From Avena insularis (Eukaryota > Streptophyta > Magnoliopsida > Poales > Poaceae), in NCBI GenBank assembly GCA_023614405.1, contig CM042684.1, positions 537,710,682 to 537,774,681 of the forward strand: a DNA stretch of 64,000 bases, written 5' to 3'. How positions within the stretch are numbered: the first letter of the stretch is position 1; every line of letters begins with the position of its first letter. The notes under the pieces are model-generated. The model searched no databases, was not told the origin of the DNA, and saw only the letters and a program-made list of their open reading frames with translations. Both the position numbers and the translations under genes were made by a program. Positions 32,661 to 44,217 of this stretch are shown here, piece after piece.

Positions 32661-34169
32661 TTCTGATATGATTTAAAGGTGCACAGTTTACGAACCCTGA
32701 TCTCTAATTTTGTCTTTTCTATGTAGCGCAAGACACAAATTATTTCGGATTAAAAATTTTCATTTTTTTAGAAATTTTCACAACTTTATAACAAGTATTG
32801 AATATACAAATAAAGGGTTACGTACAGACCGGGTGTATACACTCGATCAATCAATCTTCAATTCATTATGTAACTTTCTTTTTGTGTTTCATGTTCTTGC
32901 GCGACAACAAGAGCTAGCTAGCTTATTGCGTGACTGACGTGTAACTATTTTGTGCTTCATATTCGTTTGTGTTAGTGTAGGACGCGTTAGCTTAAAAACA
33001 ATTTATTAATAAACAAGCGCTCTCCGATTTATCTTGTCTTTATGTGTGCTGTAGTGACAAACTTGCATCTCGTTAGCAGTGCAGGTCGGAGTTCGTTTCC
33101 CTCCATCGCAGAGATTATTTGTTTTCTTACTTGTACAACCGCTGACAGGTGGGGTCCTCTTTTGCATGCGATGTGTGCTTATGTTGTATAAAAGAATTAC
33201 GTGCCCGAAGTAACTAACAACATGTGTGGACCTATTGGTTTCTGTTGTTTTGTTCTTATACTAATGTATTTATTGTACGTCTGCTAACTGGTGGTCCTTC
33301 TGTTAGTCCATGCCAAAAAAAAATATATAGGGATCATTTTGAAAAAAAGGTAAACGGATTTAATCAAACTTGCTAAAATTTGATCAAATTGGACTAAAAT
33401 ATTCTCAAGATGCAAGTTGTGGGACTAGTGTTGCTCACTTTGCAAGAAGTGAGACTAAAACGCACCCGTGATGCAAGATGTGGGACTAAGATTGTATATA
33501 CCTATTTTTTTTTCCAAAAGTCAAACGACCATGTAAAGTACTACTAATAGAGTAGCAATAGCAATGACCACCCTTAATTTAGGGTGGTAATTAACCGTAC
33601 CAAAACTACTGAAATTCATTAGCGGTGACTAATTATGGCTTTTATTTAGGAAGGAGTAATGTGTGCATGAGGATTGAGGAGTACTAGTATACGGAAAATC
33701 TTCCATAATGAAGGAAGACAGTAACTACTATTCCCAAAATTAGTTTCAATATTTTTTTCTAATAATAACCCTTAAATATCGCTTCTAGGGAGAAAAGTTT
33801 TCTTCATGTTGTTTAAATAAAGAAAAGGAAAAGGAAAAAAGAAAAAGAGGATTTATATATTAGCGCGTTATACACAGCACTAGGAGGAGAAGAGAGGCGA
33901 GGAGAGGAGAGGTGACGTCCCCAGGCTGGTGTGTGGGCCCGCAATATGTGGTCGGCCGGCGCATGCGTCACGCATGTGAAAAGGTACTCGGTGGGGGAGT
34001 TGGGGTGGGCCATGGGAAGGAGAGTGAAGCTTCATACTGATATTTCTGTAGCTCAGCCTCAGGTGCGGCATTGGAGCTGAACCGATCGGGTACGAGCGCC
34101 AAGTTCTGTACTTCGATAGTTCGATCTGAATCGATTCTCCCACTAGATCCATCCCGACCCCACTGTTGA
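32661..34169. other. No supported feature
   Basis: AT-rich; contains purine-rich runs (33825-33850, AAAAGG repeats; 33880-33912, GAGAGG repeats) and short frames only. Confidence 0.35.
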
Positions 34170-34185
34170 TCTGTTCGATGCACAG

Positions 34186-34511
34186 GCCACCAGCACGGAG
34201 GGAAGGCGACCCCTGGACAGGCCTCTGGTGCCAATGGGCATGAGACTGGGACGACAACACATGGGCATCGGCCCACGTACGGTTCTATCGCCTCTCTCGC
34301 TTTGGAATCTGATTACCTTGCAAACCTCTTATGCAGAGAGAAGCCTGCTTGGAGAGATTGCTGGGCTTGCAAAACCAACTATGATGTTGATGAAATCGTG
34401 AGGATGGTCAGGGACAAGTACAACAGCTACCCAGGGTTCCTGAAGAATCCCAACTCCTCAGGGGAATCTGATCGGCCCAACTCCTCCCTAGAGGAAGAAC
34501 TCCTTAGGTGA
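34186..34511 (+). pseudogene. Orphan 3' exon of an unknown gene
   Basis: Following a plausible acceptor (GATGCACAG|GCC) one frame stays open from 34188 to TGA at 34511 (about 107 codons, no useful ATG at the start). The last 70 residues look like real protein: LESDYLANLLCREKPAW, NYDVDEIVRMVRDKYNSY, ending SSLEEELLR. The first part is polar and GT/HG-rich. No known domain was recognised. Repeat R4 starts only about 24 bases after the stop codon. No upstream exon was found on this strand. Confidence 0.4.
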
Positions 34512-34534
34512 TAATGGTTTGTGACTTTTATGTT

Positions 34535-35815
34535 CACAAGTTTTATACTAATATCTTTTACATTTCATAATTCACTCTCCTAACATATTAATTGATCTCA
34601 TCATTTCATATTTTGTTATCAAATTTACCACATAACAATGCAACTAAATATTAATGTACAATATTTTATAGAATTGTAACATCTTAAATAGGAAATTCAT
34701 TTGCACAAAGCTTAGCATTGACAATTTTATACATTTTGTTAATTAAACCGTTGAACAGAGAAAATAAATAACTAACCAAAAAATTAAATATTAAGTTGTG
34801 TCTCATTCATAATGTTAGAAATATGCCTATGTTGTCTATTTGTAATATCCTTAATATCATAACACATAGAACTCGATTGCTAACAGTGTTTTCTAGAGTG
34901 CGCTGTTTCAAAATATAAAATGTTTTAACTTGTGTGAAACGAATGTATCTAGACATATTTTAGAGTGTAGGTCCATTCTGAATCTACATCGATAGGCATT
35001 CTCACGTACTACGAGTTCTATGATTCTAGCATGCATGCTAGATCATGTGCACCTCTCTGCCGTTAATATGTGTTGATTAACTGCTTTACGATTTTTGCAA
35101 TAAAATACAATGCTATACATGCATACATATGGTAGGCATACAATGCTTTACGATGCTAGATCACGACATTATAAAGAGTTAGGAAGTTATATGGTAGGCA
35201 TATACGCGTATACAACAAAGAGTATTGATTCTTTATAAAAAATTAAGTAGTGTTCACAAGGAACTTAGAAGTTAGAACCAATTGTTGCTCGGTCTGATGA
35301 AAAATAAAAATGTCGCGAAGGGGGCCTCTCTATTTTGAGCCACCAATCTAAATAAGATGTAAGTGTTAAGTTATGTGGCATTGCAGTTACTACTATTCTC
35401 CCGTCTCAAAATAGATGTCGAAGATTTGATAAAAAATTGATCTATCTAGACTAAATAGTGGATATACATCCAAATTGTGACGAATATGATCGAGGCACCT
35501 ATTTTAGAACGGAGAGAGTAGATAAAGTAGAATTATAGCAACCAAATCATCCTGACGTCTACTCCCCTTATATGATGATTATCCTTAGGATCTATTGATC
35601 ATGCCAAGAGATTATCCTCAACTAATTTCCATAAATATTTTTGTGAAGTTATTTATTTATTAGTACTATTTCCATGTCTCCCGTGTCATCCGAGAATGTC
35701 AATAATAAATCTTTAATTAATGATAAAATGCTTGGTCAAACCGAAATTTCGAAAATGTCCGTGTTGCCTCATTTTGAGAAAAAGAGGGAGTAGTGGCAAT
35801 GTGCAAGTAGTACTA
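34535..35815 (+). repeat. R repeat, copy R4 (left part)
   Basis: Begins TACTAATATCTTTTACATTTC and carries GTTAGAAATATGCC, then an internal deletion to the AGGCATTCTCACGTACTACGAG landmark, the palindrome CTAGCATGCATGCTAG (35029), and AATTAAGTAGTGTTCACAAGG, i.e. the unoccupied site of M1. Like R5 and R6 it contains GGGGGCCTCTCTATTTTGAG, absent from the R1-R3 group. The remainder of this copy lies at 38227-38335, beyond an insertion. Confidence 0.8.
35396..35518. mobile_element. Stowaway MITE M11
   Basis: TTCTCCCGTCTCAAAATAG ... CTATTTTAGAACGGAGAGAG with TA on each side. It sits at a different site in R from M1 but at the same site as M13 in R6, so it predates the R4/R6 split. Confidence 0.75.
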
Positions 35816-38226
35816 TTAAGGACATTATAACCGAGCCATCTAGGAGGCCTCTCACACCACCATCTATTTTTACCATCGGATTGCCTGTCCAAATCTTCTT
35901 TGGTTGTCCGATGCATCTCACCAAATGTCCTAGACCCAGCTACTCTGGAGGTCAAATTGCAGGCATCACGTTCGATCCCCAATGGAAGGTCCAAATATTG
36001 CCACGTATGCTTCAACAAAACTGTGATGACTACTCCCCAGACTCCTTTCCGCACACACTTCACCACGCCTAACGATCTCGACCTAGACGAAATCTTGATG
36101 GACGCCGCCGCTGCTGGCGTCGCCTCCGCAGAGAGAGGAGAGGAAATTTCTCCAAAGAAAAGAGAGAGGAGAGGAAAAGATGGAGAATCCGATGGTAAAG
36201 TTGAGGGAAGTCCCTCTGGAACCTTTGACGGACGCGGCGACGGTGGCGGGTGGCGCCCAGATGAGACGGCAACGGCACGAGTATGTCGGCGCCTCTCCAC
36301 TGACCTCTACCTCGTATGTCGATGTCTCTTCCCGACCTTGTCTTTGTGTCACGGCGCCCACGGTGACTCGTCAACTAGCCCAGACGGTGGCGGCGTTGGT
36401 AGCATCGACATCCCTGCCCACTGTCGTACAAGACAGGCGCCGTGCTTCCTCGACCTACGTCCAGGCTAGCCGTGTCTTCCCCTGCAGGTGCAAGGAGAAG
36501 CGAGCAGGAGGACAAGTGGAGCAATCATCTCACTACTGTTTTCCCCTCCGGATGCGACATGTATGATCTCTCCATTGCCATCAATGATTTATCAGCACTA
36601 TTATACCTTGTAGCCGAGTCTAATCTTGTCGATCGTATATTGAAGAGTTGCAATGATCTATGGTCTCTAAGGCAAAATTTATTAGTCCGGTCTTATTGGC
36701 TTGTATGATCTTGAAACTTCTGGTTTCTCTTCCGCAGGCAGCTCCAATGTGCTCTAAACTATGTATTATCCAATTTTCTTTCCCAGGTACAAAGTAGAGT
36801 TATAGGTGCTGATGTGTTAGTGGAAGCAAAATTTGTCTTCTTTGTCATAGTTGCCGGGCAGATCATTGCAAAGAGACTTGAAATTCAAATAAAAATGGCA
36901 AGTCTTTTGCCTTGTTTCAAAAAAATGCACTGTACATGAAGTGGTATGTTTCCTGATCCTGTAGAAATGTCAGCGCTCATCTCTAGAAACCCACTCTAGA
37001 CTTCAATATAAATGAAAAGGGACTCCACTATGGTTAGACGTAATGTAACAGAAGGACACATGAAGGTAAGCATATTTGAATTCAACAATCTTAGCTCGGG
37101 ATCAAGGAGTACATCACACGAGGTACCTGTGCAAACTATGAAGGTGTGTGCTTTTCATGTCATATATATAGATACAAAAAGGCATTTACTTCATATAATC
37201 TTATTTGTATGACTCGCAGGCCATCTCTAATAAAGACTTTGATGCCATTGCACTTATCTGTAATTACAATGAACGGCAACTATTTATATTGTGTCTCACC
37301 TATATCACACAATAACCAGCTATCCTGTGTGCGACTGCTAGATGACCAATGCTTAATACACATGTATAATCAATTTTTTGTTTACCAAGATTTTCTAAAC
37401 ATTGTCTTGCCAATTGAATGTTTTTCAAATTCTGTAAGCATAACTCACCACTAGACAGTCCATGGGCAATGTGAATATTGCTTCAATAGATGCTTCCAAT
37501 AGCACTAACAGATAAATCCAAGATGATGTCACTAACCATAACGTAGAAATTAATTGGTTCACATTCTATTATTTATATCATGCATATAATCTAATGGCAG
37601 TCTACATACAATTTTTCAAGCATGCAGTGGAAGAATGTAAAACCTATTCTTAGAAAAAAAAATGTAGCTTTGCTGGTAAAAATATGGTTCGTCGGCTTCA
37701 GTTCACTAACAAGGACATGGATATATTCTACAGACCTCCATCATATGCGATGCTTTATTTTTTTCCTTAGTAGTTATCTTCACCGGGTGCAACCATTTTC
37801 ACCCCAGGAGGTTATAACAAACATTGTGTTGACCATCCAGAGGCATATCCGTCATATGTTTTGAGAGAAACATTGCTATATGTGAGTAGAAGAATCAAAG
37901 ACTTTGCATATTTTCCAAAAGACACGGTTTTCGTGAGTGTTAGTTTTATGTGAAAGTTTCTGTCTTTGTCTACTACGAAATATACTATTTTTCCCTCTAG
38001 ATATCCAATATTGACCTTTTATTTTGTGCTCAAGAAAGTAATCACAAAAATCTAGCTTTCAATCAAAGTACATCAACCATTGATTCTCGTGTAAGTTATT
38101 TCAAAATTTTGTTTGGCCATGTGGTTTAACACTTGGAAAATTTGAAAACCCAGATCTATTTTCATCTATTCATGACAATCTATTTACATAATGGATGGGT
38201 GCGGCAACGCGCGCCTACATGATTAG
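35816..38226 (+). mobile_element. Helitron-like insertion (2.41 kb) splitting R4
   Basis: R4 breaks off after GTAGTACTA (35815) and resumes at TACAATATACAATGATC (38227). R6 at 51452-51470 has the continuous sequence. The insertion thus lies between A and T without a target duplication, as Helitrons do. Near its right end GGTGCG-GCAACG-CGCGCC forms a six-bp hairpin (one G:T pair), followed by 14 bases to TTAG, which could be a worn CTAG terminus; the left end TT would be a worn TC. Contents: GC-rich open frames on both strands at 35900-36570 that are not clearly coding, then an RPA-like fragment. Confidence 0.4.
36787..36905 (+). pseudogene. RPA-like (replication factor A, OB-fold) exon fragment
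   Basis: After an acceptor TTTCCCAG the first frame reads YKVEL and then, after a one-base shift, VEAKFVFFVIVAGQIIAKRL, continuing IQIKMAS. This matches the pattern of the C-terminal OB-fold of replication protein A large-subunit-like proteins (YKVxLxVxDxTxxAxFVxFDxxAxxIxGK). The Asp of the DxT and FD positions is lost. Such genes are frequent in plant genomes and RPA-like proteins are also carried by plant Helitrons. Frameshifted, so not functional. Confidence 0.4.
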
Positions 38227-38335
38227 TACAATATACAATGATCTATGAATGGCAAGCGAAGGACAAAACAACGCATGCAGCCATGGTTGAGAAGTGAGTA
38301 ATTAAGGCAAGCGGCGAGCGAGCGAGCTAGTCCAC
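38227..38335 (+). repeat. R repeat, copy R4 (right remainder)
   Basis: TACAATGATCTATGAATGG, GACAAAACAACGCATGCAG and AAGTGAGTAATTAAGGCAA match R6 at 51456-51548, completing R4 on the far side of the insertion. Confidence 0.7.
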
Positions 38336-38945
38336 CAGGAGGCCTGCTTCAGTGCTCCACCCTCCCCAAAACTCCAAAGTGTAATGTTGCCCTGTCTACT
38401 TTAATTAGATTTTCAGGAGCGAGCGATCGACCGACTCCGTATCGCCTGCGCGCTGATCTGCTGGGTTGCGGACCGAGGATACACATCGCCGTTCCCATGG
38501 CCAGCCGGAGCCATCCTCTGCATGTTCAGGTCAACACGCGGCCAAGCATTGGACTGTTGGATGTTCATCGACAGAGACAAGCGTCATCAAGCAGGTGGTG
38601 TTGGGCGTGACCACCGCCACGGACCAATCTGTAAGGCGAGGAAGAAGACGACCGGCTGGTCCGTAGCCTCTAACAGCCGAACCCATTTGATTTGGGTTCG
38701 GCCTGAGGGCGTAGGATAAAATGAAGGGACCGCCTGGTCTCAGTCGATGCCTGGAGGGATCATTTTGCTTGGACCGCGATGGTGTGTTTGCTTCCAGGCA
38801 TGGACTCCGTAGTCTGTAGGTACACCTTCCCGTGGACGATGGGCCTTTCTTTTGGCTTGCTAGATGCTGCTTGCTTCTTGTTTTAATTTATACCAACTTA
38901 TTTGCTAGGTGATGATCCAAGGCCAGCTAGCATAGGCCTTCATGT
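38336..38945. other. No supported feature
   Basis: Mixed-composition sequence with short frames lacking motifs. Confidence 0.3.
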
Positions 38946-38990
38946 CCAAACGATAGTTTTTTTTTTTTTTGAGATAAACCCAAACGATAG
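38946..38990 (-). mobile_element. Minimal retroposon insertion (about 23 bp) with 11-bp TSD
   Basis: CCAAACGATAG at 38946-38956 and again at 38980-38990 enclose only a T14 run and GAGATAAAC. On the minus strand this reads GTTTATCTC plus poly-A, i.e. the extreme 3' end of a LINE-mobilised transcript. Confidence 0.7.
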
Positions 38991-39164
38991 CTAGCTGACC
39001 ATCACTCCATCAGAACCGGATATGTGATACCCTAAAATAGATGCTCTCTTATAGAAAGAGTTCAAATTCAAGTAAAAAAAGAGTTTAAATTATTAAAAAT
39101 AATTGGCTGCGATTAATTATCATATGGCAGACAAATAGATTAATTCTCGGCCATATGATATCAC

Positions 39165-39655
39165 CAAATCTGAGTTGCAATCCACTCGTAACTCGCATCC
39201 AGGATGAATCACGACAGACAAGATTTTTCTCTCGGTTGCAACCGGAAAAAAAACTTAGCTACAACCCACTTACAATTGAAAATCTGAGTTGAAACTTACT
39301 TGCAACTGAAATAACTCAGTTGCGATCCACTTAAAACTAGAAAATCTAAATTGCAACTCACTTGCAAACTAGAATAAACATCGAGTTGCAACCGACGTTC
39401 AACTAGAACAAAAATCGAGTTGCAACCCACTTGCTACTAGAAAAACATGTAATTATTATAACCCACTTGCAACTAGGAAAAAACTTAGTTACAACCAACT
39501 TGCAACTGGAAAAAAAAAATTAGTTACAATTTACTTGCAACTAGAAAAATACTTAGTTACAACTAACTTGCAACTGAAAAACAAATACTTAGTTACAATT
39601 TACTTGCAACTAGAAAAATCTAGATTACAACTCAGTTGCAACTAACTAAAACCTT
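39165..39655. repeat. Degenerate tandem repeat, TTGCAACT-based
   Basis: About twelve to fourteen units of 33-40 bases with the pattern AGTTGCAAC-CCACTTGCAACTAGAAAAA (A/T-run length varies). Each unit contains GTTGCAAC or GTTACAAC and CTTGCAACT, so units are themselves partly inverted. No coding potential. Confidence 0.85.
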
Positions 39656-39688
39656 AGTTAGGGCTTAGTATTTTTTGGTGCTATTGAA

Positions 39689-40310
39689 TGTTAGAGTATT
39701 AGGCATAAACGATTGTTATGGTAGTTTAGATAGAGTTAGGATCTGTTTATGTACGGTCCTAACTTGGCTTGTACTCCAAGATAATCCCCTATACGCCTAT
39801 CTATACTCGTCCATGAGGCTCAATAATACATCCATCATATTCCGCCAAACTCATACCCTTTCATGGTATCAGCCTAACTGGTCCTAAACCCTAGCCGCAC
39901 GCTTCCGCCGCGCCGCCCCCGAGGGGATCGATCTCCATGATCTACGCCAGGGGCCGCGCGATCTGTCGCAGGGTTCGCTCGCTGATCTGTGATCGGCTAC
40001 CCTGGCGAGTCTTTTTCGATCTCTCGGTCGATTTTTCTCTCCACCAGTCGCTTGGCCGGTCCTATTTTTTGGTTTACCGATCATAGATCGGATTGAGTCG
40101 CCCACCGCCGTCGTCATCACCGCGCCTCTACTCCGACCATCGGCATCAACGATCTACAGCGCGCCGGTGCACCTGCCTTGGCAGGCTGTCGTGGTCTCAC
40201 GGTAGGCTGCCAAGAACCTCGGCCGGCTGCTACGCCTTCCTCGAAAGGCTGCCGCGGCCGCCCCACTCGGATCGCCCCACTTCCTAGCTAGCTCCCAAGG
40301 TGATGTTCAG
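39689..40310 (+). mobile_element. Copia LTR, primer-binding site and leader (5' remnant)
   Basis: LTR of 175 bp from TGTTAGAGTATTAGGCATAA (39689) to ACCCTTTCA (39863), directly followed by TGGTATCAGCCTAAC (39864-39878), a primer-binding site for initiator tRNA-Met. The leader (CTAAACCCTAGCCGC, ATAGATCGGATTGAGTCG) is related to that at 54498 onward. No gag-pol and no 3' LTR are seen before unit B starts near 40465. Confidence 0.75.
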
Positions 40311-41180
40311 TTCTGACTTGCGCACAACATCGAAATGTTGTGATGCTGATTGAGTTCTGTGTTGGAAGATAAAGGGTGGTTGCTGGTTTATGGGTACGTC
40401 TGCAACATATCACTGGATACACCTAGATATGCCCAGAGCGGGCAAATTAGAGAGAAGGCTAATGCCTACTAATTTGGGGTTGTTCTAGTGGAACTTGTCA
40501 CTGGACACAAGGCTTTCGATAGGAACAGAACAAAGGGCCAGTAGTTCCTGACTGAATTAGATAACTAGTATCATAATTCCCTTTCTGAATCTTATTTTCA
40601 CTAGTTGATGAGAAGAATCGATTGTAACTATGCGGTATGAATATGATAGTAGTGATGGTTTTCAGTCACTTACTAAAGAATCCTATTGTAAGGAAAACAT
40701 ATACATTCTTGCTTGTTTTCACTCACTAAAGAATCATGTTTTAATAAGGAATATAAATACAAATTCTTGCTTGTAACTCTCTGTTTTATAAAAGTTGAGT
40801 AGAAAGTATAGTAATTGAGCACTACATTGTTCTGTAATCTGGGTTTGGGCAAGATCTTGTTTTGGGGCATGAACTGGCACCATTTTTATATCATGATTTA
40901 GCTAGGACAGCTGCAGTCTTTGCGCAAACACCCATCATGAGCCTTGTCATGGCCAATTAAATTTTCCAGAGAGAACACATATGATATAGATACAAATAAA
41001 ACAGGACATGCCGTAATTATCATCTGAGCAAAACCCTTGTGCACATACATGAGCGGTAAGTGCAGCAGAAAAGCATCTCATACATGGTGTTGTGTTGTCC
41101 TATTTACAAAAAAATTAGCTAGGCCAATTTTTTAAGTACAAATGTGTCGCAAAATCTCTTGGATTACTAGATACATACAT

Positions 41181-43561
41181 ATATGTGAACGTATATTGAC
41201 ACCCAAATATATATTGTCCTGCTGCCCAAAAAAGAGAATGTCACGCAAATTCACCAGTATAGGCCTATATGCTTACTTAATGTGAGTTTCAAGATATTCA
41301 CAAAAGTGGGTACTAATCGTTTAACTGGAATAGCAAATAAGGTAATTAGACCTTCTCAAACTGCTTTTATGTTGGGGAGACATGTACTAGAAGGTGTAGT
41401 GGTTTTACATGAAACCATTCATGAGTTACCTAGGAAAATTTTGGATGGAGTTCTTCTTAAAATAGATTTTGAAAAGGCATATGATAAAGTTAGGAGGCCT
41501 TTTTTGCAACAAGTTATGCGAATGAAAGGTTTTAGTGCAAAATGGTTCGACTGGATAAATAATTTTATAACTAGGGGTAGTGTGGGGGTCAGAGTAAATG
41601 ATACAATTGGGCATTATTTTAGAACCCACAAGGGGTTATGTCAAGGAGACCCCCTTTCGCTGATCTTATTTAATATTATTGCGGATATGTTAGCAATCAT
41701 TATCAATCGGGCAAAGGAGGATGGTCAAGTAAGTGGTCTTATCCCTCATTTAGTCGACGGTGGGGTATCTATTCTTCAGTATGCGGATGATACGATTATT
41801 TTTATGGAGCACGAGTTGCAGAAAGCTTTAAACATAAAACTTATACTATGTATTTTTAAGCAATTATCGGGTCTTAAGATTAATTTCCATAAGAGTGAAC
41901 TTTTCTGCTTTGGACAAGCCAAATCGGTAGGGAATCAGTATAAAGACATGTTTGGGTGTCAATCTGGGTCTTTTCCTTTTAAGTATCTGGGCATACCTAT
42001 TCACTTCCGCAAATTAAAAAATAGAGAATGGAAGCCCGTGGAAGACCGTTTTGAAGAAAACTTAGGGAATTGGATTGGGAAGTTATTATCTTATGGAGAT
42101 CGTTTGGTTCTCATTAATGCGGTATTAACAAGTTTACCAATGTTTATGCTCTTTTTTTTGAAATACCAATTAGGGTTAAAAAACGTCTCGACTTTTTTAG
42201 ATCTCGGTTCTTTTGGCAAAGTGATAATCATAAAAAAGTATTGGCTAACAAAATAGAATATTATATGTCGGCCAAAAGACCAAGGAGGACTTGGGATTGA
42301 AGATCTTGGTACTAAGAATATATGTCTTCTTAGTAAATGGATTTTCAAATTAATGCATGAAAAGGGAGTCTGGCAAGAAATTTTAGTGAACAAATATTTT
42401 CACTCGAAATCTCTATCACAAGTGACTGTTTAGCCGAGTGATTCTCCTTTTTGGAAAGGACTAATGGGAGTAAAACAGGTTTTTTTAGATAGGGGGCGTT
42501 TTCATGTGAATGGGACAAGTACTCGTTTTTGGGAAGATGTTTGGCTTGGAGATACGACTTTAGCACAACAATATAATTTGTTATATAATATTAAGCTATG
42601 GAAACAAGTAACTGTGGCAGAGGTCCTATCTTCAAGTCCTATAAACATGTCTTTTATAAGAGCTCCAACATGGAATAAATGGAACTCTTGGTTACATCTG
42701 GTATCTAGGTTAATGTAAATTAATTTAACAGAGGAAAAGGATACCTTTATTTGGCAACTTACTAAAAATGGAAAGTTTTCTGTTAAATCTATGTATCTTG
42801 ATCTAATAAATGGAGACACAAGGTTTCTTAAGAATTATATTTGGAAAATTAGAGTTCCTCTTAAAATCAGAATTTTTATGTGGTTTGTCTACCGCAAGGT
42901 GATTCTTACTAAAGATAATTTGAGAAAAAGGAATTGGAAGGAGGATTCAGCTTGTTGTTTTTGTGACAAGGCCGAAAATATACAACACCTGTTTTTTGAT
43001 TGTACTTTTGCTAAAATCATTTGGCACATTATCCATATTACTTTCACTCTACCTTCACCCACTAATATAAATAATGTTTTGGGGAATTAGCTCACGGGAA
43101 TCCCAAAGAAGGAAAAAAAACAACATTTGGGTTGGAGCGTGCGCTGTTATCTGGGCAATTTGAAACGTCCGGAATTTTTAACATCAATCAATCAACATCA
43201 TTCTTGCAGGTTGTTCTTATGGTGTCCCAGTGGATTCGTACGTGGTCACTTCTGCAGCCTATGGAGGACAGACAAGCTATGCATACTGGTTGCGATACTT
43301 TGGAGAAGGTTACACTGGGCTTGTTCAGCCGGTGTGGGTGGCGATCTGATCTTAGAATCACCACATGATGGCTCAATGTTTGCTAGTTTGTACTTTCGTT
43401 GGCTGTTTTCTTTATCAATCTTTTGTACAACCGTTTGGACTATTTTGTTTAGGCTCTTTTTGAGACCTTCTTAATAATGCAATAAAATATGTGGCCGTAT
43501 GCATCGCTTCGATGCAGAGGCTGGGGCGTCGCCTCCGTTTCAAAAAAAAAAATATGAACGT
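41181..43561 (+). mobile_element. 5'-truncated LINE with target duplication
   Basis: Flanks ATATGTGAACGTA (41181-41193) and ATATGAACGTA (43551-43561) are the target duplication, slightly changed; unit A has the single site at 28219. The body starts inside reverse transcriptase: LLPKKENVTQIHQYRPICLL, then FEKAYDK, catalytic YADD (41780-41791), GIPIHFRKLKNREW. A T8 run at 42152-42159 shifts the frame. Stops follow at 42250, 42431, 42716 and 43087. A zinc-knuckle-like zf-RVT pattern CCFCDKAENIQHLFFDC lies near 42955-43005. The 3' end has GATGCAGAGGCTGGGGC and poly-A. ORF1 and endonuclease are missing; dead. Confidence 0.92.
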
Positions 43562-44090
43562 AGTTTGATTGATATATTTGATCATGGCGGATAGCCCCAG
43601 TGAGTTTTTCTACAATGAATTCTTTGATACATGGTCCGACGTTGAGCGTGGTTTTTTGATCGCTGAGTGCGATTTTTGGATCACTAAAGTGTAACCAGAT
43701 GGCACTCAAGGTATACTCCTATATTCCTATTTTCGTGTTGTTCTTACCATCATATTCTGCTTGGTCAGACCTACACAAATGGAGAATCTACCATCATTTT
43801 GACATCCAGACTATCATCATACATTCTGGTCGGAGGCCATCCATTCATCATGTTGAAAATATCTGACAGTTGTTAACAGAATTTTAGCACATGTAAGTTC
43901 TAACCTTGTAATTGATATGAACAAAGTGTCGAACCAACAACGAAATAGCCTCTGAGTTTCGAGTTTTATGTCCAGCCCTAGAAGTAGCGGTGATTATATT
44001 TGCTCCATCGGCAGACAACTAGTAGATATATGCAATGCAGAGAGTAGTTTCATTATTCCGGCAGGCATTATAGGTCTAAACAATAACTAA

Positions 44091-44217
44091 CTAACAATAG
44101 GTGTTTTCCGGCGGTTGGAGCAAGACTATGAGACCACCGACAGTGAACCCCGTGGCCGCGCTGTACGCAGCGCCCTTGAGCCCCTCGCGGACGGCGGCAC
44201 GAGGCCCCTGATGCAGA
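44091..44217 (-). pseudogene. Tim17-like C-terminal fragment (unit B)
   Basis: Forty codons in frame, QGPRAAVREGLKGAAYSAAT then GFTVGGLIVLLQPPENTYC and stop, matching the end of the gene at 30247-30657 with the last residues changed. Homology stops abruptly after CCCCTGATGCA at 44217, where block P3 begins. No start or N-terminal part exists nearby. Confidence 0.85.

Larger units (their letters stand above)
40465..44217. repeat. Duplicated unit B (LINE-interrupted copy of unit A)
   Basis: Collinear with unit A from CTACTAATTTGGGG through CACCCATCATGAGCC, ATCATCTGAGCAAAACCCTT, CGCAAAATCTCTTSGATTRCTAG (A 28190, B 41150), then resumes after a LINE at 43562 with TGATCATGGCGGATAGC, AGTGTAACCAGATGGCA, CATATTCTGCTTGGTCAGAC and TTTCATTATTC. 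It lacks A's MITE M9, A's internal tandem duplication and the 420-bp insertion. It ends inside the Tim17-like gene. Confidence 0.85.

Noticed and set aside
35713..36570. Long overlapping open frames on both strands (up to 195 codons)
   Set aside because: They are mutually antisense, start without ATG or with poor context, lack domains and lie in a GC-rich patch of the Helitron-like insertion. Composition explains them.
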